A stretch of DNA of 64,000 bases from the NCBI GenBank assembly GCA_965267245.1, contig OZ253939.1, forward strand, positions 4,588,001 to 4,652,000, given 5' to 3'. Shown piece after piece: positions 59,501-64,000 of this stretch; within the stretch, counting starts at the first letter, position 1, and each line of letters begins with the position of its first letter. Both the position numbers and the translations under genes were made by a program. Origin of the DNA: JANSWY01 sp965267245. GTDB taxonomy: Bacteria; Bacteroidota; Bacteroidia; Cytophagales; Cyclobacteriaceae. The notes below the pieces were generated by a model. The model was given only the letters and a program-made list of their open reading frames with translations. It searched no databases and was not told the origin of the DNA.

Positions 59501-60861
59501 GTGTCAGGAATGTGAAAATGAGTTACCAACTCACTGAGTCAACCATATTACCTGGAGTAACAATGAAACCTTTTTTATTTGGTTTGGATAGTGGATTTCA
59601 TGCACCTGGTGTACCATTTATACTGGGGAGTCAGGATCCTGATATAAGATTCAATGCAGTAAGAAATGAATGGTTAATCCGGTCTGCATATCTAAATAAC
59701 CCATTTACACAAAATCGAACGGAAGATATTACTGGCCAGGCAAGTATTGAGCCATTCAGTGATTTGAAGATCCAACTTGATGTGAGTAGGAAGGCTACCG
59801 GACAGTACACTGAAGTCTTTAAATTCCTGTCTGATTCTCTTGGAGGAGACAATGAATTTGAATCCATCACTCCTTCCAGAGGTGGGTCCTATTCCATCAC
59901 GTTCAATACCATTCGAACGGCTTTTGAGTCCAAAGGGAGAAATTCTGAAGTATTTGCCACTTTTGAGGAGAACATAGATATTGTAAGGAACCGATTGAAC
60001 AATGAAAGATTAAATCCGGGGGATTCATTGTATGATGGAATATCCCAGGATGTTTTGATTCCGGCATTCCTGGCAGCTTACAATGGGAGTGATATGAATT
60101 CTGCAAAACTTAATCCATTTCCAAAAATTCCGTTACCGAATTGGCGCCTGGATTACGCCGGGCTAACAAAAATACCTGCACTTCAATCGATGTTCAGTGC
60201 CATTAACATCACACATGCATACCGATCAGTTTACAATGTGAGTAACTATGTCAGTAATTTTAGTTTCAGTAATGACAATACTTTAGGTGACGCCTTATCC
60301 CTTGAAAACCGGATTACAGATTACCCTTTTTCAAGATTCAACTCAGAAACCGGCACCAGAGAACCCGTATACGTTGTTAATCAGATAACCATAACAGAGC
60401 AGTTTGCACCTTTTATAGGAATTAATATTCGGACCAATAATAAGATGAATATTAAAATTGATTATAAGAAGGAAAGAAATCTTTCACTGAACTTATCAAA
60501 CAGACAGGTAACAGAAGAGAAGAGAAATAATGTGACGGTAGATTTTGGGATCACAAAATCATCCTATACAATTCCATTTAGAATAAGAGGAAGAAAAGTG
60601 ACCCTTGAGAATGATCTGACATTCAGAACGGCAATTGGTATCACCGATAACAGAGTTTTCCAAAGGAAAATAGGTGAAGGATCTGAAATCACAAATGGGG
60701 ATATGAATGTCCGCATTCGCCCAACACTGGATTATAAATACAATAAGCGACTAAACGTAACCGCTTACTTTGAGCGGACATTAAGCAACCCACGAGTAGG
60801 AAACTTCCCTAGAAGAACTACTGCATTCGGGTTCCAGATTCGGTTTAGTTTAGCCCAATAA
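53569..60861 (+). CDS. sprA: gliding motility/type IX secretion outer-membrane translocon SprA
   Basis: SprA (Sov in Porphyromonas) is the giant beta-barrel pore of the type IX secretion system. The 2430-residue protein has a hydrophobic signal (residues 8-25, ALIIISPLLISALIS). The conserved SprA N-terminal region follows (RLIPKLYISPVFDRIFGG, VDIQPNGFVNLDFGG, GEKLSVTANFDNNNTFDFQN). A second SprA-type domain lies mid-protein (GSHLGWKLGSTPQTNGDKFF, ENRFPLRGF-type NRFPLRGFNIPES), and beta strands run to the aromatic-rich C-terminus (AFGFQIRFSLAQ). The start is TTG and the frame is intact. It supports gliding and secretion of CTD-tagged proteins. Confidence 0.95.
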   Translation: MLRVRSYIALIIISPLLISALISRADNGNAGAILRDGFFALDTVRQDSLDSISNLPYEPSETPTYEPTDRFGDPFSNRTSKSPLSLKDPSSLSLDVEIDTGMNYTIYEKIGDLNFRPTSTMSFEEFNNYHTGQLVKDYWKDRSLGLDGESAVSGRRLIPKLYISPVFDRIFGGDYVDIQPNGFVNLDFGGRWQRNENPEIPIRRQRNGSFNFDQQISMNVVGKVGEKLSVTANFDNNNTFDFQNDMKVEYTGFEEDIIKKIEIGNVSMPVNNSLMTGAQSLFGVKTKLQFGKLFLTGVASRQQGTIQNDRFNPCETVPSSGGSQLNSGALNAGQESNYPNLSAWDYAENQHFFLGYFFREKYEEWVGNYPLINNGGLSIDGRVEVWQLTIGNNDTRSLREVLALTDLGESKVLNRPNVPEVISSAPTDPLSIPTDNKANDLFQNLVNTTGTRDINEAASILRSWGLEEGIDYIRTQARKLDQDEYYINPTSGFLSLRTSVNPNQMVAVAYQYTYNGVVHTVGEVSQNIQRIPDDQNIFLKLIKPNTAEPSHPTWDLQMKNIYRLGGSNISNVNMQIQYWDFGAGLPNPSIPEGINTANRNLLRLLGLDRLNQNEDNQPDGNFDDIPGITIYQGHLVFPILEPFGDNFRALFGENEDDLIKKYVFDEIYDETQQRASLVAEKDYFKLKVTEMSGDSGGAGSSGNSRRNQEKTNRFPLRGFNIPESSIVATMGSRTLQPGVDYRVDFNAFVIINDQILNSCQTIEISYEETDLFNFQTKWLTGARAEYIFNENFNIGGTILRLNERPGGISRFSIGSEPLNNTKYGFDINYSGESRFLTKMVDALPFVSTKEKSTINFSAEFAQLIPGTSNQVNGESTSYIDDFENAITPINLGSHLGWKLGSTPQTNGDKFFNPAILDNAGADPQTIRSANFKRAKIAWYSVDNSVFYRNGGVNAPANLSDMDFDNIYQRPYIPQEIFTQRDRNAFVTNEQLFDIVYFPNERGPYNYSTDLSINPLTGQAELSNPASNFGALSRGNNNISNFEINNMEYIEFWLLDPFADEIILPGRTIPKASGGKLVFNFGSISEDVLKDDRHSFEHGLPGDGSDGEVTTNAWGRITDKTYLNDFFSNSPDDRINQDLGLDGANNTQEQEIFADYLDQLSPDVRALVENDPSGDDFHYYLGDDLDQNSAEIIERYKDFNNPENNSPVGASNGNFVPAYSNQPDKEDLLGDNGVSTTETYFEYEINLREENLRVGEEFIVDRVEVPGTKATWYLFRIPLSRPTRKYGPIQDRQNVQYYRMYLTGFTTPVVLRMTNFQLVGSQWRKNELLLAEPGFQEIPDPSQSDFDISVVSIEENGELVEGKVPYVVPPGLTRDQDNTTTIQRRNNEQSLRVCVNDLQDQDARAVFKQGLELNLQNYGRLKMFLHAEEQDEMVEDGDVAAFVRLGADRTGNYYEIELPLRITDKNNLPNNEDALKRAVWPEENEIDLSFNELYALKGLRNQLSQSTTQEFSRQSSDGKYKLTVFGDPKLSNIKTIMIGVRNPKSDDGAPKSVCIWANEMRVTDFDTKRGWAAKATFNTKLADFATFSASGSYISSGFGGIQQNISERTQTDTRSISLNTSVQADQLLPGKHGIKIPVSMSYGNRMSVPRFDPTDSDIPLEAALLNYGSDEEEEEFRQIVEEKETTRSINISNFRKEKVKEDAVPHIYDIENLSFDWAYSEVVRSGTSEAEFFNKRINYGAAYQYQFAELYVEPFKESEALSSPYFQLIKDLNFNPLPNNISVRADLNRNFQKTRNRNPIDYSPLDSAIYIKTFYFDRNYAVKWNLFRSLSLDYTARANAIIDEPDGEITEHVRDSIFLGLKEFGRLKTFDQSMSANYTLPFDKFPVTDWINSTARYTARYNWTAGTRQQVDQVGNTLQNSRQIGLTTGADLVGLYNKVEYFKRVNTPSRGVRRRPSKEDTVQRNDNKVIKGLARLLMSVRNVKMSYQLTESTILPGVTMKPFLFGLDSGFHAPGVPFILGSQDPDIRFNAVRNEWLIRSAYLNNPFTQNRTEDITGQASIEPFSDLKIQLDVSRKATGQYTEVFKFLSDSLGGDNEFESITPSRGGSYSITFNTIRTAFESKGRNSEVFATFEENIDIVRNRLNNERLNPGDSLYDGISQDVLIPAFLAAYNGSDMNSAKLNPFPKIPLPNWRLDYAGLTKIPALQSMFSAINITHAYRSVYNVSNYVSNFSFSNDNTLGDALSLENRITDYPFSRFNSETGTREPVYVVNQITITEQFAPFIGINIRTNNKMNIKIDYKKERNLSLNLSNRQVTEEKRNNVTVDFGITKSSYTIPFRIRGRKVTLENDLTFRTAIGITDNRVFQRKIGEGSEITNGDMNVRIRPTLDYKYNKRLNVTAYFERTLSNPRVGNFPRRTTAFGFQIRFSLAQ

Positions 60862-60863
60862 AA

Positions 60864-60895
60864 TTTCAACATTCCATAAAAGCCGGTTATTTTTG
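60864..60895 (+). promoter_or_regulatory. Possible promoter before gcvH
   Basis: TTTC at 60864-60867, a 20-base gap and TATTTTTG at 60888-60895 fit the Bacteroidetes pattern with one mismatch. The ATG is 30 bases downstream. Confidence 0.45.
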
Positions 60896-60924
60896 GGAGC
60901 AATTAAAATTTAACCGAATATTCA

Positions 60925-61305
60925 ATGAACATACCTGAAGATTTGAAATACACCAAGGACCATGAATGGGTAAAAATCGATGGAGATACAGCTACAGTTG
61001 GTATTACTGATTTTGCACAAGGGGAGCTTGGCGATATTGTCTACGTAGAAATCGAAACTGTTGGCGATGAAATTGACAATGGCGATATTTTTGGAACTGT
61101 TGAGGCAGTAAAAACAGTTTCTGACCTGTTTATGCCATTAAGTGGAGAAGTCCTGGAATTCAATGAGAAACTGGAGGGGGAGCCTGAAATTGTGAATTCT
61201 GATGCCTATGGAGATGGTTGGATGATTAAATTGAAAATTTCAGACCCTTCTGAGGTAGATGGTTTGTTGGATGCGGCAGCATACAAAGAATTAATTGGTC
61301 AGTAA
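60925..61305 (+). CDS. gcvH: glycine cleavage system H protein
   Basis: GcvH carries the aminomethyl group on a lipoyl arm between the P, T and L proteins. The 126-residue protein has KYTKDHEWVKIDGDTATVGITDFAQ (in pieces), the lipoylation site Lys63 in GTVEAVKTVSDLF and SDAYGDGWMIK. It lies between sprA and vanZ as in other Bacteroidetes. Glycine from the Tdh/Kbl route encoded at 36.9-39.4 kb could feed this system. gcvP and gcvT are not here. Confidence 0.96.
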   Translation: MNIPEDLKYTKDHEWVKIDGDTATVGITDFAQGELGDIVYVEIETVGDEIDNGDIFGTVEAVKTVSDLFMPLSGEVLEFNEKLEGEPEIVNSDAYGDGWMIKLKISDPSEVDGLLDAAAYKELIGQ

Positions 61306-61678
61306 ATTATTTTCAAAAAAATACTCAATAGCTACCACTTTATGGCTCCTGGCTTTATTGGTAGCTTCATTCCTTCCTACCGATAAAATTACGGATCAGG
61401 AGTTTTTCTTTTTTAGAAATGAAGATAAACTGATTCATTTTATCATGTATTCCGGGCTCACTTTTTTGGCATTGATGGCCAATAATTTTGAAGTGAGGAA
61501 CAAGAAAGCAGTCATTTCAATACTAATTGCTACCTTAAGTATTGGATTATTAACAGAATTGATCCAATCAATGTTACCTACAAGATCAATGTCTTTCTTT
61601 GATATTATTGCCAATTCTTTGGGCGTGCTAGGGGGGTATTTGTTTGGGTTAAGTGCAATGACCTTTCAAAAAAAATAA
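61295..61678 (+). CDS. VanZ family membrane protein
   Basis: The 127-residue protein has about four membrane helices and the VanZ-like motifs EDKLIHFIMYSGLTFLALM and ELIQSMLPTRSMSFFDIIANSLGVLGGYL. The function of most VanZ-like proteins is unknown; the family name comes from teicoplanin resistance. The TTG start overlaps gcvH by 11 bases. The synteny with sprA and gcvH is conserved, but no link with type IX secretion is proven. Confidence 0.87.
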   Translation: MVSKLFSKKYSIATTLWLLALLVASFLPTDKITDQEFFFFRNEDKLIHFIMYSGLTFLALMANNFEVRNKKAVISILIATLSIGLLTELIQSMLPTRSMSFFDIIANSLGVLGGYLFGLSAMTFQKK

Positions 61679-61865
61679 GGATTTTATGGAAATTAATCTC
61701 AGGTTGCATCCTTAACGCAGAAGGTCCTTTTGTAGATGCTATCGGTGACTCTTTATTTTCAAGAGTAAAAAAATTAATTGAAATGAACCTATTTGCTTAG
61801 AATTCCAGTTATTAATTTGATATATTTGGAATTCCACAATCAGAAAATATTTAAAAAATTTATAT
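61679..61865. other. Intergenic region before the TonB-like gene
   Basis: These 187 AT-rich bases hold a small hairpin ACTCTT-TATTTTC-AAGAGT near 61748-61766 and a TATATTTG at 61821-61828 that may be a -7 element for the next gene, without a good -33 partner. No gene is seen. Confidence 0.4.
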
Positions 61866-62543
61866 ATGGAACAGAAAAAAAGCCCTAATGCAGACTTATC
61901 CAAGAAGTGGGGTTTATTCTTTAACATCGGGCTTTGCGTTACTTTGAGCTTAGTAATCTATGCTTTTGAGTACACTCCGAGTGAAGAAGGAGAACTAATG
62001 GACCTTGGACAAGTAGAGGATGATTTTGAGGATATCATGGAAATCCCACCTACAGAACAACCACCTCCCCCGCCACCAGTAGTTCAACTTCCTGAAATTA
62101 TCGAGGTTCCTGATGAGGAGGAAATCGAAGAAGAAATTGAAGTAGATCTTGATGTGGAGGTCACTGAAGAGACAGTGATCGAAGATATCGTTTTCGAAGA
62201 AGCTCCTGAAGAGGAAGAAGTAGAAGAGATCTTTACAATTGTGGAAGACAAGCCTGGATTTCCTGGTGGAGATGCAGCGATGTATCAATACTTAGGTAAA
62301 AACATCAACTACCCGAGTCAGGCCAGAAGAATGGGTATTGAAGGTAGAGTTTTCGTTCAGTTCGTTGTGAATCAGGACGGTTCTATCTCAGATGTTCAGG
62401 CCATCAAAGGTATCGGTGCTGGTTGTGACGAAGAAGCTGAAAGAGTGATCAAAAGCATGCCTAAGTGGAAACCTGGTAAACAAAGAGGTAGGGCAGTAAA
62501 GGTAAGAATGGTACTACCAGTGTTCTTCAAATTGAATAACTAA
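61866..62543 (+). CDS. TonB-like energy transducer
   Basis: The 225-residue protein has one N-terminal membrane helix (LFFNIGLCVTLSLVIYAF). A short Pro stretch (PPTEQPPPPPPVVQLP) and a very acidic linker of about 70 residues follow. The C-terminal TonB domain reads GDAAMYQYLGKNINYPSQARRMG, EGRVFVQFVVNQDGSISD and MPKWKPGKQRGRAVKVRM. It transmits proton-motive force to outer-membrane receptors. The acidic linker is usual in this phylum. No exbB or exbD is adjacent. A strong terminator follows. Confidence 0.92.
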   Translation: MEQKKSPNADLSKKWGLFFNIGLCVTLSLVIYAFEYTPSEEGELMDLGQVEDDFEDIMEIPPTEQPPPPPPVVQLPEIIEVPDEEEIEEEIEVDLDVEVTEETVIEDIVFEEAPEEEEVEEIFTIVEDKPGFPGGDAAMYQYLGKNINYPSQARRMGIEGRVFVQFVVNQDGSISDVQAIKGIGAGCDEEAERVIKSMPKWKPGKQRGRAVKVRMVLPVFFKLNN

Positions 62544-62566
62544 GCTTTAAGCTTACCAAAATATTG

Positions 62567-62594
62567 AAAGGTGTTCATTTGAACACCTTTTTTT
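62567..62594 (+). terminator. Intrinsic terminator after the TonB-like gene
   Basis: AAAGGTGTTC and GAACACCTTT form a perfect 10-bp stem around ATTT and run into a T tract. It lies 24 bases after the stop. Confidence 0.9.
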
Positions 62595-62719
62595 GTTGGT
62601 CACAATTCAACAGTACAATTTCCCGTTTTAACCCACAAATTTGAGACTTTAAAGTATAATTCACATCCAATATATTTCAATCTCGTACGTCTATATGAAA
62701 ACTACTAATCACTACGACT

Positions 62720-63253
62720 ATGAGGCAACTAGGGGTAATCTTGTCAGACTGCAGTCCTGAAAGGAATTGTTTAGGGCTTGCGCTTGAAACTGAGGAGATC
62801 ATTAATGGTATTGAGGGCTATTCTGCCAGGTTGATAGATCTGCAGGATTTCAAGACAGACGCACAGTCATTAAGGGAGTCATTGCATGTGGATGGTTTAG
62901 TAGTGATAGCTCAGGAAACCAATTTCAGTTATAGTGATTGCCTTAATAAAATGTTGGCAGACACATTTCCAAACTTAAAACAGTTAAATGCAGCAATTAT
63001 AGTGAATGCTGATGAACAATATTGGGCTGAAAATACGGCTAATAGATTACAGGATGTACTTTTAAGACAAGAATTGATATTATTTCATAAAAAATTCACA
63101 GTAAGTAAAATAGAAGACACCTTTAATTCGTCTTATCAACTAACTGATAATGAATTACGTAAAAAGCTCATTGGTTATCTGGAAGGGTATGGGGATTTTG
63201 TGAAGACCTGGAAACCAAAAGCAGAGACAGAATTTATTTCTGAACTACAATGA
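62720..63253 (+). CDS. protein of unknown function, coupled to an ECF sigma factor
   Basis: The 177-residue soluble protein has no signal or membrane helix. Alternating strands and helices (QLGVILSDCSPERNCLGLALE, LHVDGLVVIAQET, LNAAIIVNADEQYW) suggest a flavodoxin or Rossmann-like fold of the NADPH-FMN reductase type, but no clear FMN loop is seen, so this is only a guess. The stop overlaps the sigma factor start (ATGA), so the two are translated together. It could be a regulator or redox partner. Confidence 0.65.
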   Translation: MRQLGVILSDCSPERNCLGLALETEEIINGIEGYSARLIDLQDFKTDAQSLRESLHVDGLVVIAQETNFSYSDCLNKMLADTFPNLKQLNAAIIVNADEQYWAENTANRLQDVLLRQELILFHKKFTVSKIEDTFNSSYQLTDNELRKKLIGYLEGYGDFVKTWKPKAETEFISELQ

Positions 63254-63843
63254 CAATGACTATGGAAGCTACGGCTGTTACCAATATGAATTTATACAAG
63301 GCTCACGTAATCGAAGAAGTAATCGGAAGAGAAGGAGCCAGGTTACTGAATTTTATTCGAAAATTCGTCCCTGATAAATCTGATGCGGAGGATATCATGC
63401 AGGACGTCTTTTTTCAGCTTACGGCTAATTTTGATGACATCAGGTCAATTGATAAGGTCTCGAGTTGGATGTTTCGTGTAGCAAGGAATAAAATTACTGA
63501 TAGGTTTAGAAAGAAAAAGCCTGAGAATTTCAGTAGTCTTGAGAAATACATCAATGATGATCAGCCCATCAGCATGGAAGAACTAATTCCTGATTTAGGG
63601 AATTTGCCAGATGATGATTATTTACAAGATGTGATTTGGGAAAGAATTGAATTGGCCCTTGAAAAAATGCCGAAGGAGCAACGTGAAGTTTTCATCATGC
63701 ATGAATTGGAACAGAAAAGTTTCAAGGAGATGGAAAATCTTACAGGCAATAACCTGAACACATTGCTCTCCAGAAAAAGATATGCAATGATCTTCCTCAG
63801 AAAAGAGTTAGAATCATTTTACAACGAGGTGCTTAAAGATTAA
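63250..63843 (+). CDS. RNA polymerase ECF-type sigma-70 factor
   Basis: The 197-residue protein has region 2 (residues about 30-95: FIRKFVPDKSDAEDIMQDVFFQL, SSWMFRVARNKITDRFRKKK) and region 4 (about 135-185: LEKMPKEQREVFIMHELEQKSFKEM, NLNTLLSRKRYAM). There is no region 1 or 3, which defines an extracytoplasmic function sigma factor. The acidic linker of about 30 residues between the regions is longer than the minimum. A membrane protein gene follows three bases later and may belong to its signalling module. Confidence 0.93.
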   Translation: MTMTMEATAVTNMNLYKAHVIEEVIGREGARLLNFIRKFVPDKSDAEDIMQDVFFQLTANFDDIRSIDKVSSWMFRVARNKITDRFRKKKPENFSSLEKYINDDQPISMEELIPDLGNLPDDDYLQDVIWERIELALEKMPKEQREVFIMHELEQKSFKEMENLTGNNLNTLLSRKRYAMIFLRKELESFYNEVLKD

Positions 63844-63846
63844 GTA

Positions 63847-64000
63847 ATGAATAATCCTAAAGTCTATTGGGGAGTTAAAATAGCATTCTTTGTATTGCTG
63901 TTTTTTGGGGTGGTAAGTTACCTCGTCATGATACTTTGGAATTGGCTTGTTCCTGATTTATTCAATGGTCCATATATTAATTTTTGGAAAGCCGCCGGAT
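63847..64000 (+). CDS. small membrane protein, N-terminal part (runs off the window)
   Basis: The frame starts at ATG 63847, three bases after the sigma factor stop, and codes for MNNPKVYWGVKIAFFVLLFF, GVVSYLVMILWNWLVPDLFN and GPYINFWKAAG before the edge. It has a membrane helix and the WNWLVP-LF-FWKA pattern that I associate with a conserved Bacteroidetes membrane protein often encoded after this class of sigma factor. The 3' end is outside the window. Confidence 0.75.
   Translation, partial: MNNPKVYWGVKIAFFVLLFFGVVSYLVMILWNWLVPDLFNGPYINFWKAAG

Noticed and set aside
61700..61730. Short sequence CCTTAACGCA that resembles the end of the GC-rich element
   Set aside because: Only about ten bases are alike and the other blocks are absent.
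61748..61773. Hairpin ACTCTT/AAGAGT before the TonB-like gene considered as a terminator
   Set aside because: On the plus strand it is followed by A residues and no minus-strand gene precedes it.

Overview
The window is a stretch of chromosome from a Bacteroidetes bacterium, most likely an environmental member of the Cytophagales. The evidence is as follows. A complete gliding-motility/type IX secretion gene, sprA, sits in the order ruvA-sprA-gcvH-vanZ. Many lipoprotein and outer-membrane genes carry Bacteroidetes-only domains (DUF4292, DUF4837, DUF2480, the BT_3928-like DoxX protein). Several promoters fit the Bacteroidetes form TTTG-N19-TAnnTTTG, most start codons lack a Shine-Dalgarno sequence, and the DNA is AT-rich. 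No phage, insertion sequence, CRISPR array or plasmid gene was seen.

Layout. 1-4359: two FG-GAP/VCBS surface proteins (the first only a tail) and a membrane-anchored SRPBCC/GyrI-like protein. 4432-15264: a haloperoxidase-like PAP2 lipoprotein followed by a carbon-use cluster (GH37 trehalase, SSS symporter, glycerol kinase, GH13 alpha-glucosidase, ROK sugar kinase, a calcineurin-like phosphoesterase and a glycerophosphodiester phosphodiesterase lipoprotein). 15325-19901: housekeeping genes (PfkB/adenosine kinase, rpmH, rnpA, an S41 protease, tsaB, a DUF2480 gene). 19902-26711: one rRNA operon, 16S-tRNA-Ile-tRNA-Ala-23S-5S, with tandem promoters in front and a repeated terminator array behind. 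26712-29714 (minus strand): proS-nfeD-floA. 29853-32949: a low-complexity secreted protein and a FadL-like outer-membrane protein. 32946-36885: aroK, a DoxX/thioredoxin-like protein and a DUF1599 protein, divergent from folP-cdaA. 36903-39418: kbl and an SDR threonine dehydrogenase, divergent, forming a threonine-to-glycine route. 39506-53552: crotonase, flippase, nucleotidyltransferase, TPR protein, DUF4292 lipoprotein, EnvC-like factor, TatA, gatA, an MltD-like transglycosylase, a DUF4837 lipoprotein, malic enzyme and ruvA. 53569-62543: sprA, gcvH, vanZ and a TonB-like protein. 62720-64000: an unrecognised protein, an ECF sigma factor and the start of a membrane protein.

How the genes fit together. 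The carbon cluster could split trehalose and alpha-glucosides to glucose, import sugar with sodium, phosphorylate glucose (ROK) and glycerol (GlpK), and recover glycerol-3-phosphate from phosphodiesters (GDPD). The 40-53 kb block is mainly cell-envelope building and secretion. Most gene calls rest on recognisable family motifs and intact reading frames.

The least explained material is non-coding. A pair of diverged, GC-rich elements of about 120 bp lies in inverted orientation on either side of the rRNA operon, each just after the 3' end of a protein gene. A 150-152 bp tandem repeat carries a copy of the 5S tail and a terminator. A 17-nt copy of the tRNA-Ile 3' end sits behind a perfect hairpin in the 16S-23S spacer. 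I did not find a coherent new multi-gene system; these elements are the best candidates for something under-described.
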